The notes under the pieces were generated by a model that had not been told where the DNA came from, did not search any database, and was given only the letters and a program-made list of their open reading frames with translations. A stretch of 64,000 bases of DNA. Origin: VXPQ01 sp965232485 (GTDB taxonomy: Bacteria; Bacteroidota; Rhodothermia; Rhodothermales; VXPQ01). The stretch lies in contig OZ246975.1 in assembly GCA_965232485.1 (NCBI GenBank), forward strand, positions 62,001 to 126,000. The letters are read 5' to 3'. The position numbers and the translations under genes are program-made. Positions 48,606-57,959 of the stretch are shown piece after piece; within the stretch, counting starts at the first letter, position 1; each line of letters starts with the position of its first letter.

Positions 48606-49817
48606 ATGCGTTCGCAACATGCCCAGACTTGGCGCCCGCCTGGCCGGGAGACGGACGTACAGCGGATCGCCGTCCTCGGATCGACCGGGTCCATCGGTAC
48701 GCAAACGCTGGACGTCGTACGCCTTTTCCCGAACCGTTTCGACATACGCGCGCTGACGGCCGGCTCGAATGCGGATCTTCTGATTGCGCAGGCCCGGGAG
48801 TTTTTGCCCGAGTGCGTGGTCATAGGGGACGTCGCCCGCCGAAAACAGGTTGAGGAGGCGGTCGGTTCCCTCGGCGTCCGCGTGCTGACGGGACAGCAGG
48901 GGCTTTGCGAGGCGGCGGCGCTGGAGGAAGTGGATACGGTGGTGGCGGCGCTTGTGGGTTTCGCCGGACTCAAGTCCGTCCTCGCCGGACTGCGCGGCGG
49001 GAAGAAAGTGGCCCTGGCGAACAAGGAAACCCTCGTTGTCGCCGGGCGCCTGGTCACGTCTCTTTTGCAAGACGGGCAGGGGATGTTGCTGCCTGTCGAT
49101 AGCGAGCATTCGGCTATTTTCCAGTGCCTTGCGGGCGAATCCGGGCGGAGCGTCGAATCGCTTGTATTGACGGCGTCGGGCGGGCCGTTTCGGACGCGCC
49201 CCGCGGACACGTTCGGGACCATTACCAAAGAGCAAGCCCTAACGCACCCGAACTGGTCTATGGGGGCCAAAATCACTATCGATTCGGCGACGATGATGAA
49301 CAAGGGGCTGGAGGTGGTGGAGGCGCATTGGCTTTTCGACATGTCGCCGGAGCGCATCTCGGTGCTGGTGCATCCGCAGTCCATCGTGCATTCCCTGGTG
49401 GTTTTCGAGGACGGTTCCGTCAAAGCGCAACTGGGCTTGCCGGATATGCGCCTGCCGATCCAGTACGCGCTGAGTTACCCGGAGCGATGGGCTGCGTCCC
49501 GCGAGCGCCTCGACTGGTCGGACGCCATGCATTTGCATTTCGAACCGCCCGACCGCGCCAAATTTCCGTGTCTCGACCTGGCGTACGAGGCCCTTGCCGC
49601 CGGGGGAGCGGCGCCGGCGATCCTGAATGCGGCGAACGAACAGGCGGTCGCCCTTTTTCTGGCGGAGAAAATCCGCTTTACGGACATTCCCGACGTGATC
49701 GGGGAGGCGCTTGGCCGTATGCCTGCGCAGGCGGAGCCGTCGCTGGAAGACCTCGTTGCCTGCGACGCCGAAGCCCGGCGCATCGTCCTGAAACATATTC
49801 GGACGATAGCCATATAA
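48606..49817 (+). CDS. dxr: 1-deoxy-D-xylulose-5-phosphate reductoisomerase
   Basis: 403 residues from the ATG at 48606. It is the second step of the MEP isoprenoid pathway (DXP to MEP, NADPH). N-terminal 'AVLGSTGSIGTQTLDV' is the NADPH loop, 'ALANKETLVVAG' follows, the metal site is in 'VDSEHSAIFQCL' and the substrate loop in 'SGGPFRTRP'; 'NWSMGAKITIDSATMMNKGLEVVEAHWLF' is the signature. The downstream rseP and uppS genes form the classic dxr-rseP-uppS-bamA cluster. Confidence 0.95.
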   Translation: MRSQHAQTWRPPGRETDVQRIAVLGSTGSIGTQTLDVVRLFPNRFDIRALTAGSNADLLIAQAREFLPECVVIGDVARRKQVEEAVGSLGVRVLTGQQGLCEAAALEEVDTVVAALVGFAGLKSVLAGLRGGKKVALANKETLVVAGRLVTSLLQDGQGMLLPVDSEHSAIFQCLAGESGRSVESLVLTASGGPFRTRPADTFGTITKEQALTHPNWSMGAKITIDSATMMNKGLEVVEAHWLFDMSPERISVLVHPQSIVHSLVVFEDGSVKAQLGLPDMRLPIQYALSYPERWAASRERLDWSDAMHLHFEPPDRAKFPCLDLAYEALAAGGAAPAILNAANEQAVALFLAEKIRFTDIPDVIGEALGRMPAQAEPSLEDLVACDAEARRIVLKHIRTIAI

Positions 49818-49911
49818 CGTAATCCCTTAATTACGGTTTTTCAGGACTGCTCTGGGCCTCGTTCTTTTCGAACAGGCTTTTTGCGGGGCGAGTCACAGCA
49901 TATCGAGATCA

Positions 49912-51300
49912 ATGGAGATGATTGTCGAGATTTTCCGGGCGATCCCCGGGATACTCCTGTCGTACGTGGTTCCGTTTCTTCTCGCCATCACCTTGCTCGT
50001 GTTCGTGCACGAGATGGGCCATTTCCTTTTCGCCAAGCTGTTCGGGATGCGCGTGGACCGGTTCTCCATCGGGTTTCCGCCCAAAATCCTGAAAAAACAG
50101 ATTGGAGAGACCGAATATGTGCTTGGGGCCACCCCGATCGGGGGCTATGTGAAAATAGTGGGCATGGTGGACGAGAGTATGGATACGGACGGCCTGAAAG
50201 AGGCGCCGAAGCCCTGGGAGTTTCGCGCAAAGCCGGTTTGGCAGCGCATGATCGTGATTTCTGCGGGCGTGGTTTTCAATATATTGCTGGCGTTCGCGAT
50301 TTTTTCGGGGTTGCGGCTTTCGTATGGAGAGACGACGATTCCGGCGGAAAATATCGAGACCGTGTTCGTAGCCGATTCGTCCATTGCCTATGATATGGGC
50401 TTGCGTACGGGGGATCGCCTGCTGGCGGTGAATGGCGAACCTCTTGAGCGATACGAGGACTTCGAAAGCATCGAATCGTTGGTGGCCGATCCGTTCACTG
50501 TCACGGCGCTTCGGGGCGGCGATACCCTCGTCGCGCGGGGTCCGGAAGATATTTTTACCCAGATCAATCGTCGCCGTTCGCGGCTCGGCGTGCATATCGC
50601 GCCGGCGGTGCTTGGCGCCGTCATGCAGGATTCGCCCGCCGATTCGATCGGCTTGCGCCCCGGGGACCGTATCGTGGCCATGGACGGAGAAGAAGTCCGC
50701 TTTTGGGCGGAAATGACGCAGCGCATACAGGCCACGCAGGGGAATCCGGTGACCATCCGCTGGCGCCGGTCCGACTCCCTCGGCGTCTTTTCCGTGTCCG
50801 AAGCGCGGGTAGCGCCGGTGTGGCGGGACGAGGCCTATCTCCTCGGCGTGTATGGCCCTTCCGCGGACATGCTGGCGCAGGAATTCGGCGCCGCGGAGCG
50901 TCGATTCGGGTTGTTCGAAGCGGTGGGCGCGGGCGTGAGCGATACGTGGCTTAACACGCGGGTCATCGTGCTGAGCCTCGGGCGCATTTTCACGGGCCGG
51001 GAAAATCTTCGGGAAAATCTTGGCGGGCCGATCATGATTGCGCAGGTTATCAATCAGGCCGCCGAAGTGGGCGCCGGGCTTTTTTGGGAGATTGTGGCGA
51101 TGCTGTCCATTACGCTGGCCATCATCAACATTCTGCCTATTCCGGCGCTGGACGGGGGGCATCTCGTTTTTCTGATGTACGAAGGGATTGTCCGGCGGGA
51201 ACCGTCCTTGCGGTTTCGCATGGTTACGCAGCAGGTGGGCATGTTTCTGTTGCTTGCCTTCATGGCGTTCCTTGTGTTTAACGACATTTTGCGTTTGTAG
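49912..51300 (+). CDS. rseP: RIP metalloprotease (site-2 protease, RseP)
   Basis: 462 residues with ATG at 49912. It is an inner-membrane zinc protease that cuts transmembrane substrates such as anti-sigma factors. The first membrane helix holds 'FVHEMGHFLFAKL' (zinc HExxH), two PDZ domains lie between about 110 and 290, and the last helices carry 'NILPIPALDGGHLVF', the third zinc ligand. Both halves of the active site are intact. Confidence 0.93.
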   Translation: MEMIVEIFRAIPGILLSYVVPFLLAITLLVFVHEMGHFLFAKLFGMRVDRFSIGFPPKILKKQIGETEYVLGATPIGGYVKIVGMVDESMDTDGLKEAPKPWEFRAKPVWQRMIVISAGVVFNILLAFAIFSGLRLSYGETTIPAENIETVFVADSSIAYDMGLRTGDRLLAVNGEPLERYEDFESIESLVADPFTVTALRGGDTLVARGPEDIFTQINRRRSRLGVHIAPAVLGAVMQDSPADSIGLRPGDRIVAMDGEEVRFWAEMTQRIQATQGNPVTIRWRRSDSLGVFSVSEARVAPVWRDEAYLLGVYGPSADMLAQEFGAAERRFGLFEAVGAGVSDTWLNTRVIVLSLGRIFTGRENLRENLGGPIMIAQVINQAAEVGAGLFWEIVAMLSITLAIINILPIPALDGGHLVFLMYEGIVRREPSLRFRMVTQQVGMFLLLAFMAFLVFNDILRL

Positions 51301-51335
51301 CGTTTTCGACGGTGAAGGGTACGGCAAACAGGGAT

Positions 51336-52091
51336 ATGCGCGCGGACGACGCAGCGTGGCGGGAGGCGCTGAAACGCCGAGGAGAAATTCCGTCTCATAT
51401 CGCTGTGATTATGGACGGAAATGGACGCTGGGCGCGAGAACGGGGCAAGCCCCGCGTGGCGGGACACCGCGCCGGGGTCGATTCCGTGCGGGAAATCACC
51501 GAGGCGTGCGCGCACTTGGGGGTAAAATATCTCACGCTGTATACCTTCAGCCACGAAAACTGGGACCGGCCCTCCGCGGAGGTGCGGGCCCTCATGCGGC
51601 TGCTTTTGCACAGCATTCGCCACGAAACGAGGATGCTGGACAAGAACAATATTCGCCTGTGCGCCGTAGGGGACTTGTCCATGACGCCCAACGAAGTGCG
51701 GCGCAGCCTGCAGGAAGCGATGGATGAAACGCGCGACAATGACAGAATGACCTTGACCATTGCGGTATCGTATAGCGGGCGGCTTGAGATCGTGCGCGCT
51801 GCCCGGAAACTGGCGGAGCGCGCGCTCTCGGGCGATTTGCAACCCGTCGATATCGACGAAGCGCTTTTCGAATCCGTCCTGATGACCTCGTATTTGCCGG
51901 ACCCGGATTTGCTTATCCGCACCGGCGGCGAGTTTCGGATATCGAATTTTCTGTTATGGCGCCTGGCGTATGCGGAATTGTACGTTACCGATTGCTATTG
52001 GCCTGCATTTCGCCAACAGGCGCTGTACGAGGCCATCCGGGACTATCAGGATCGGGAACGCCGGTTCGGGCGGATACTAACGGACGATTAA
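51336..52091 (+). CDS. uppS: isoprenyl (undecaprenyl) diphosphate synthase
   Basis: 251 residues from the ATG at 51336 (GTG at 51312 is an alternative). It makes the C55 lipid carrier for cell-wall and LPS synthesis. 'AVIMDGNGRWARERG' near 25-39 is the diphosphate loop, 'TLYTFSHENWDRP' and 'PDLLIRTGGEFRISNFLLWRLAYAE' are family signatures. It is 35 bp after rseP and 114 bp before the bamA start, all in one direction. Confidence 0.95.
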   Translation: MRADDAAWREALKRRGEIPSHIAVIMDGNGRWARERGKPRVAGHRAGVDSVREITEACAHLGVKYLTLYTFSHENWDRPSAEVRALMRLLLHSIRHETRMLDKNNIRLCAVGDLSMTPNEVRRSLQEAMDETRDNDRMTLTIAVSYSGRLEIVRAARKLAERALSGDLQPVDIDEALFESVLMTSYLPDPDLLIRTGGEFRISNFLLWRLAYAELYVTDCYWPAFRQQALYEAIRDYQDRERRFGRILTDD

Positions 52092-52205
52092 CTTCGTTAC
52101 ATGCAAAGAACAACCGTGTCGATACAACACATGCCCGTCTCTCTGTCGCCAAAGGCCTCCCCGGAAATCCGCCGGACGAGGTCGGACATACGCATTCCGT
52201 CGGTT

Positions 52206-54698
52206 ATGAGCGCAAAAATACCTCTTTTTCTGCTGTTCGCCGTTTTGTCCGCTGCTTCGGTCCGGGCGCAAGGCGTGGCGGGCGGGGGCGGGGCCTTCAA
52301 TGCGTCGGGCCCGTATTCGTCGCCGCCTGCGGCCTACGAGATTCTCGACGTCGCGGTGGAGGGGTCGGATAGCGAAAGCGCGCGCGCCATTATTGCCCAG
52401 GCAAGCGGCCTGACCGCGGGCGATATCGTTACGTTGCCGGGCGACGAAGCGATTGCGGACGCCGTGCGCTCGGTATATCGGTTGGGTCTTTTTTCGGACG
52501 TCAAGGTCGTGGAGGAGCGGCGTTCGGGGGACGGCGTGTATCTTTCCATCGCGGTGCAAGAGGAGCCGCGCCTTGCCGAGTATGTCTTTTCCGGGATCAA
52601 GAAAGGGCAGCGGAAAGATTTGCGCGAAGAAGCCCCGCTTTTGCGGGGTACGCCCGTTCGCCCCTCCGATATTGAGCGGACGGACCGGCAGATCAAACAG
52701 TATTTTCGGGAAAAGGGCTATTTGCTCGCTAAAGTGGACGTGCGCCGGGAGGAAACCGACGACGGGCAAGTGACGCTTGATTTTGCGATCGACCGAGGCA
52801 AGAAAGTGCGGGTCGAGGAAATCCGGATCGAGGGCAACGAAGCCGTTTCTGATTTTCGCCTGAAGCGCAAAATGAAGAAGACGAACGAGAATAAATGGTG
52901 GCGTTTCTGGAGCGGGGCGAAATTCAACCAAGGCGAATACGAAACCGACCTGAACAATATTGTTCGGCACTACAACGACAACGGATATTACGATGCGCGG
53001 ATTACCCGCGACTCTGTGTTTGTGCAAGAGGGAGCGGATCCGGGCGTCATCGTTCAATTATCGGTCGAGGAAGGGCCGCGCTATTTTGTGCGGGACGTCG
53101 TATGGGAGGGCAATACGGTCTACCCCGACGATTTTCTGGGCAATGCGCTGGGCATTGTGCAGGGAGAGGCCTTCGACCGTTCGAAGCTGGAGCAGAATCT
53201 GTACCAGAACAGGAACAACAGCGATATTTCCAGCCTGTACATGAATCGCGGCTACATGCGGTTCAGCGTCGAGCCGACGATACGCGCAGTCGAAGGGGAT
53301 TCGCTCGACATTCATTTCGATATTCTGGAAGGAGACGTATATCAATTCGGCGACGTCGGCATTTCCGGCAATACGAAGACCAAGGAGCATGTCATCCGGC
53401 GGGAATTATATACGATTCCGGGGCAGACATTCAGTCGCGACGCCATTCAGGAATCGATTCGCCGCCTCAGCCAGCTGAATTATTTTACGCAGGAATCGTT
53501 GGGCGGCGGTCCCGGAATAGACATCGACGAGGCCGAAAAAACGGTTGACCTGACCTATTCGGTCATGGAGCAGAGCAGCGATCAGCTGGAACTTTCCGGC
53601 TCGTGGGGGTCTTTCGGACCCATCCTTATGCTCCGGTTCGGCTTCAATAATTTTTCGGCGCAAAATCTGTTCAAGGGATCGGCGTGGGATCCGCTGCCTT
53701 CGGGCGACGGGCAGCAGTTGTCGCTCGGCGTGCAGACGACCGGGTCGTTTTATCAGAATTACTCGCTTTCCTATACGGAGCCCTGGTTTCGGGGGCGCCC
53801 CACGCCGGTCGGCATGTCGCTTTCCTATTCGAGTTACGGCGGCGCGAGCAACCGCACAAGCAGCCGTTTGTACAACTATGGCTTCCAGTCGGACGGGCAT
53901 TTGAGAACGGCGTCGGCCCGGGTCTTCTACGAACGACGCCTGCAATGGCCGGACGACAAATTCAGCATGGGGAGCGCCCTTCGCTATCAGCACTACGATA
54001 ATCAGAACCTCTTTCGGTCGATTCCGGAGGGCGTCAGCCGCATCGCCACGTTCCAGCAGAGTCTTACCCGGAATTCGCTGGATCACCCGATTTTTCCCTC
54101 CACCGGGTCCAGTTTTTCGCTGTCTCTTGAAATCGCGCCGCCCGTTCCGGGATTCGTGCAGTATCACAAGACGCGTTTCAAGACGGAGTGGCATGTCCCG
54201 CTGGCCTCCAAATTGTCTGTCCGTTTCGGCGCTGACTTCGGGTATGTGGGTTCGCTCACGGGGGATCGCGTGAATTTCGAGCGCTTCGTCGTGGGCGGTT
54301 CGCCGTTCGATACGCAGGGGTACTATAATTATTTCGGACGCGACATCGTGTATATGCGCGGCTATCCCTCTGCTTCGATAGGTCCGCGCCTCGATGGCGA
54401 GCCGGTTGGCGGCGTCGTGCTGAACAAATACATGTCCGAAATAAAATGGCTGGCGATCCAGACGGAGCAGCTCTCCGCGCAGCCCTATGCGTTTCTCGAC
54501 GCCGTCAATTCCTGGGACCGGTTCGATCTGTACAATCCCGCAGAACTATTTCGGTCTGGCGGCGTTGGCATGCGCATGTACCTTCCGATCTTGCGGATGG
54601 TGGAATTGACCTACGGGTATAATTTCGACGAATTTTTTTCCACTCAGGACGGCTCGAAAAGATGGAAATTCCAGTTTACGCTTGGGCAGGGTTTCTAA
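52206..54698 (+). CDS. bamA: outer-membrane protein assembly factor BamA
   Basis: 830 residues from the ATG at 52206, which opens a clean signal peptide (1-22, 'SAASVRAQ'); an ATG at 52101 is in frame but gives a poor start. Five POTRA domains occupy about 45-430 ('YEILDVAVEGSDSESARAI' opens the first), followed by a 16-strand barrel; 'VYMRGYPSASIGP' near 715-730 is the VRGF/Y-like lid motif. A Gly-rich linker ('GVAGGGGAF') follows the signal. It inserts beta-barrel proteins in the outer membrane. Confidence 0.93.
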   Translation: MSAKIPLFLLFAVLSAASVRAQGVAGGGGAFNASGPYSSPPAAYEILDVAVEGSDSESARAIIAQASGLTAGDIVTLPGDEAIADAVRSVYRLGLFSDVKVVEERRSGDGVYLSIAVQEEPRLAEYVFSGIKKGQRKDLREEAPLLRGTPVRPSDIERTDRQIKQYFREKGYLLAKVDVRREETDDGQVTLDFAIDRGKKVRVEEIRIEGNEAVSDFRLKRKMKKTNENKWWRFWSGAKFNQGEYETDLNNIVRHYNDNGYYDARITRDSVFVQEGADPGVIVQLSVEEGPRYFVRDVVWEGNTVYPDDFLGNALGIVQGEAFDRSKLEQNLYQNRNNSDISSLYMNRGYMRFSVEPTIRAVEGDSLDIHFDILEGDVYQFGDVGISGNTKTKEHVIRRELYTIPGQTFSRDAIQESIRRLSQLNYFTQESLGGGPGIDIDEAEKTVDLTYSVMEQSSDQLELSGSWGSFGPILMLRFGFNNFSAQNLFKGSAWDPLPSGDGQQLSLGVQTTGSFYQNYSLSYTEPWFRGRPTPVGMSLSYSSYGGASNRTSSRLYNYGFQSDGHLRTASARVFYERRLQWPDDKFSMGSALRYQHYDNQNLFRSIPEGVSRIATFQQSLTRNSLDHPIFPSTGSSFSLSLEIAPPVPGFVQYHKTRFKTEWHVPLASKLSVRFGADFGYVGSLTGDRVNFERFVVGGSPFDTQGYYNYFGRDIVYMRGYPSASIGPRLDGEPVGGVVLNKYMSEIKWLAIQTEQLSAQPYAFLDAVNSWDRFDLYNPAELFRSGGVGMRMYLPILRMVELTYGYNFDEFFSTQDGSKRWKFQFTLGQGF

Positions 54699-55246
54699 GG
54701 CGAACCGCCCGGCCCGCGTCGTATTTATTCGTTGCGCTGCTTCTTGCCGCGGCGCTCGGGGCGGCTCCGGCGTACGCTCAGAAACTGGGGTATGTGGATT
54801 CGGAGTACATTCTGGGTAATATGCCGGAGTACGCCACCGTGCAGCAGCAGGTCGACCGCATGGCGCAGGAATGGCAGGCGGAGGTCGAAACCCGCCGCGA
54901 CGAAGTGGAGGAGCTTTTTCGGGAGTATCAGGCCCGGGAATTGTTGTACACGAACGAGGAGCGGCAGCGGAAACGCGACGAGGTCATTCAGGCCGAAGAG
55001 GATGTGGAACGGCTCCGGTCGCAATACTTTGGCCCGGAAGGACGTGTTTTTCAGGAGCAGGAACGCCTGGTTCGTCCCATCCAGGAAAGCGTGCTCGAAG
55101 CCATCGAAGCGGTGGCTGATCGGGACAGGTACGATTATGTCTTCGACAAGAGCGGGGATTATATCTTCATGTACGTTCGGGAGCAATACGATTTGAGCGA
55201 CGATGTGCTTGAGGAACTTGGCGTCGATGTAGATAGTCAAAATTGA
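54662..55246 (+). CDS. Skp/OmpH-like periplasmic chaperone, first copy
   Basis: 194 residues; ATG at 54662 lies 37 bp inside the 3' end of bamA, so translation may be coupled. Signal peptide 1-40 ('APAYAQ'). The mature part 'KLGYVDSEYILGNMPEYATVQQQVDRM' and a long central coiled coil (about 55-130) define Skp/OmpH, which carries unfolded barrels to BamA. Confidence 0.9.
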   Translation: MEIPVYAWAGFLRRTARPASYLFVALLLAAALGAAPAYAQKLGYVDSEYILGNMPEYATVQQQVDRMAQEWQAEVETRRDEVEELFREYQARELLYTNEERQRKRDEVIQAEEDVERLRSQYFGPEGRVFQEQERLVRPIQESVLEAIEAVADRDRYDYVFDKSGDYIFMYVREQYDLSDDVLEELGVDVDSQN

Positions 55247-55329
55247 TTGCCCCCGCGTTGCATTCCGGAGTTTGTGCGCTATGCATGGCCGGACGCCTCG
55301 CATCACACAGAAAACGTCAACGATTCGTT

Positions 55330-55929
55330 ATGTTTACGCGCCTCTCTGCAGGAAGCCTTCTTTTCGCCGTTATTTTGCTTGCTTTGGCTGTGGTCGGTCC
55401 CTCAGGCAATGCCCGCGCCCAGTCGCTCTCCGTGGGTTTCACCGATCATGAGATCATCCTGATCAATATGCCGCAGTACCAGGAGATACAACAGCAGCTC
55501 CAGACGGATTTCGACGCCAGCCAGGAAGAATTGCAAGCCCTGTACGCCGATTATCAGGATAAACTGGAGCGGTATCAGCGTCAGCAGTCCTTGCTTTCCG
55601 AGGATCGTCGGGTGGAGCGCGAGCAAGAACTGGTGCAGTTGCAGGAGCAGATTCAGACGGAGGCCCAGAGCCAGGATCAGCAACTGGCTGCGCGCCAGGC
55701 CGAGTTGATGCAGCCGCTTCTGGAACAGATACAGGACGCCATCAACGAAGTAGCCGCGGCGAACGGCCTTGACATCGTATTGCGCACGCGGGTCGGCGCG
55801 GAGCCGCTGTTGTTGTTTGTCAATCCGGATACCGTGCAGGACATTACGTTGCATGTAGCGCGCGCGATGGGCCTGGACGTGGACGAGGAAGGGGCCGTCG
55901 ACGCCCCGGCGGCCTCGGACGCGAATTAA
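55330..55929 (+). CDS. Skp/OmpH-like periplasmic chaperone, second copy
   Basis: 199 residues from the ATG at 55330. Signal peptide 1-31 ('SGNARAQ'), then 'SLSVGFTDHEIILINMPQYQEIQQQLQ', which aligns with the first copy's start, and a Gln/Glu-rich coiled coil. The acidic tail ('EGAVDAPAASDAN') ends at a TAA contained in a MITE-type end (TTAAGGATGCTCTGA, 55925-55939), so the natural C-terminus may have been longer. A second skp next to the first is common in Bacteroidota. Confidence 0.88.
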   Translation: MFTRLSAGSLLFAVILLALAVVGPSGNARAQSLSVGFTDHEIILINMPQYQEIQQQLQTDFDASQEELQALYADYQDKLERYQRQQSLLSEDRRVEREQELVQLQEQIQTEAQSQDQQLAARQAELMQPLLEQIQDAINEVAAANGLDIVLRTRVGAEPLLLFVNPDTVQDITLHVARAMGLDVDEEGAVDAPAASDAN

Positions 55930-55952
55930 GGATGCTCTGAGTCTTTGCAGAC

Positions 55953-56215
55953 TTAAGGAAGCTCTGATTAAGTCCGCAAAGATTCAGATGCTGACAGGCG
56001 CGCGCTGGCAAGGAATGACGAAGCAGCGTGGCAGGCCCCACGTAATGAGGAATGACACAGCCAGCGTGCGCCTGTCAGCCTCCCGAAGGGCGCTTCACGA
56101 CCGAAACGCACCAAATCCGCCGTGTTTTTCGCTGATTTCAATAACGCCATCATGTCGTTCTTTACGCGTGAAAGCGAAGCGCTGATCAAAGTGGAGTTAA
56201 TCAGAGCTTCCTTAA
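55953..56215 (+). mobile_element. MITE-like element, copy 3 (263 bp)
   Basis: Ends TTAAGGAAGCTCTGATTAA (55953-55971) and TTAATCAGAGCTTCCTTAA (56197-56215) are perfect inverses. The internal repeat is at 55991-56009 and 56060-56078 with one mismatch. It is 3 bp shorter than copies 1 and 2. It is bracketed by an extra left half-end (55925-55952) and an extra right fragment (CTTAATCAGAGCGC, 56211-56224), suggesting insertion into or next to an older copy. It ends 30 bp before panB. Confidence 0.85.
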
Positions 56216-56245
56216 TCAGAGCGCCCTTTTGGAGGAGACGCCGAT

Positions 56246-57079
56246 ATGAGCCGTGAACCTGTCGTTACCGGCGCGGTGGACGCCCCGCGAATCACCACGC
56301 AGACCCTTCAGGACCTGAAGCGCGACGGCGTGCCGATCGCCATGCTGACGGCCTACGATTATACGTCGGCGCGCATTCTGGACGCCGCCGGGGTGGATGT
56401 GCTCCTGGTCGGCGATTCGGCGTCCAATGTGATGGCGGGCTACGAAACGACGCTCCCTATTACGCTGGATCAGATGATCTACCATGCCCAGTCCGTCATT
56501 CGGGCGGTGCGGCATGCGCTTGTCGTGGTAGACCTGTCGTTCGGATCGTATCAGGGTAATTCCACGGAGGCGCTGATCTCCGCCATCCGGGTGATGAAAG
56601 AGGCGGGTGCGCATGCGGTCAAGATGGAGGGCGGGAAGCCGGCCCTTGAAGCCGTCCGGCGCATCACCGACGCCGGCATTCCCGTGATGGGGCACCTGGG
56701 CCTTACGCCTCAGAGCATTTACCGGTTCGGGACGTACCGGGTGCGGGCGCAGGATACGGAAGAGGCGGACGCTATTCGGGAGGATGCCCGGCTGCTCGAA
56801 GAAGCGGGTTGTTTCGGGTTGGCGCTCGAAAAAATTCCGGCGGGCCTGGCGCGGGACATCTCGGCGTCCCTGTCGATTCCGGTGATCGGCATCGGGGCGG
56901 GCGCGCATTGCGACGGGCAGGTGCTGGTTACGCATGATTTGCTGGGCCTGAATACGGATTTTGCGCCCCGGTTCGTGCGGCGGTACGCGCAGCTCGAAAA
57001 AACGATTACGGAGGCGGTGCAGCAATATGTAGCGGATGTCCGCACCCGTGCTTTTCCCTCCGAAGACGAAAGTTATTGA
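56246..57079 (+). CDS. panB: 3-methyl-2-oxobutanoate hydroxymethyltransferase
   Basis: 277 residues; GGAGGAG (56231-56237) sets the ATG at 56246. It is the first committed step of pantothenate synthesis (ketopantoate). 'MLTAYDYTSARILDAAGVDVLLVGDSASNV' and 'GAHAVKMEGG' (near 124-133) with 'GIPVMGHLGLTPQS' (near 144-157) are the family signatures; metal ligands Asp and Glu are present. The MITE copy 3 right end sits just upstream, so its promoter may lie in or before the element. The rest of the pathway is not in the window. Confidence 0.95.
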   Translation: MSREPVVTGAVDAPRITTQTLQDLKRDGVPIAMLTAYDYTSARILDAAGVDVLLVGDSASNVMAGYETTLPITLDQMIYHAQSVIRAVRHALVVVDLSFGSYQGNSTEALISAIRVMKEAGAHAVKMEGGKPALEAVRRITDAGIPVMGHLGLTPQSIYRFGTYRVRAQDTEEADAIREDARLLEEAGCFGLALEKIPAGLARDISASLSIPVIGIGAGAHCDGQVLVTHDLLGLNTDFAPRFVRRYAQLEKTITEAVQQYVADVRTRAFPSEDESY

Positions 57080-57123
57080 CGGCGTGGGCGCTCGCTGCGT
57101 ACGCGCGAAATGCGATTAAACCC

Positions 57124-57912
57124 ATGGATTCCCGTCCTGAAAACCGTCCGCTTATTCTGGTCAGCAACGACGACGGCGTGAACGCGCCGGGGATTTCGGC
57201 GCTTGCGGAGGCCATGGTCAAGCTGGGGGATGTGTACGTGGCGGCGCCGCTTTTGGAGCAAAGCGCCGTAGGCCATGCGATTACGGTCCGCGATCCGGTG
57301 CGGGCTTTTCCCATGGACGCCCAGATGCACGGGGCTGCGCGCGTGTACGGCGTGCAGGGCACCCCGGCCGATTGCGTCAAACTGGCGGTCCGGGAGTTGC
57401 TGCCCCGCGAGCCGGACCTGGTGGTCAGCGGCGTCAACCGGGGCGCGAATACGGCGCTGAACGTGATTTATTCGGGCACCGTCAGCGCGGCGACGGAAGC
57501 CGCCATTCTGGGTATCGACGCGGTGGCCGTGTCGCTTTGCGACTGGGAAGCGAACGACTTCGACGCCTCTCGGGACATTGCCCGTACGGTGGCCGGGAAG
57601 GTGTTGGCGAAGGGCCTGCCGCCAGGCATTCTGCTGAACGTAAACATTCCGCCCATTCCGCTGGCCTCCATCAAGGGCATGCTCGTTACACGACAGGCGC
57701 GTTCTCGCTGGCAGGAATCGTTCGATCAGCGGCTCGATCCGAACAACAAGCCCTATTACTGGATGACGGGCACGTTCGTCAACCTGGACGACGGGCAAAA
57801 TACGGATGTGGGGGCGGTGCAGGACGGGTACGTTTCCGTCACGCCCATTCACTACGATCTCACGGCGCACGATTTTCTGGCGCCTTTGTCGGAGTGGAGC
57901 TGGAATGGGTAG
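57124..57912 (+). CDS. surE: 5'/3'-nucleotidase SurE
   Basis: 262 residues from the ATG at 57124. It is a metal-dependent survival nucleotidase. 'LILVSNDDGVNAPGI' near 10-24 holds the Asp-Asp metal site, 'APLLEQSAVGHAITV' near 41-55 and 'VVSGVNRGANTALNVIYSGTVSAATEAAILG' near 100-130 complete the active site. It is 44 bp after panB and probably in the same transcript. Confidence 0.94.
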   Translation: MDSRPENRPLILVSNDDGVNAPGISALAEAMVKLGDVYVAAPLLEQSAVGHAITVRDPVRAFPMDAQMHGAARVYGVQGTPADCVKLAVRELLPREPDLVVSGVNRGANTALNVIYSGTVSAATEAAILGIDAVAVSLCDWEANDFDASRDIARTVAGKVLAKGLPPGILLNVNIPPIPLASIKGMLVTRQARSRWQESFDQRLDPNNKPYYWMTGTFVNLDDGQNTDVGAVQDGYVSVTPIHYDLTAHDFLAPLSEWSWNG

Positions 57913-57959
57913 GGCAGGGAGGCGGCTTTTTGGGAGATTTGGGCAGGTTTGGGTGGATT

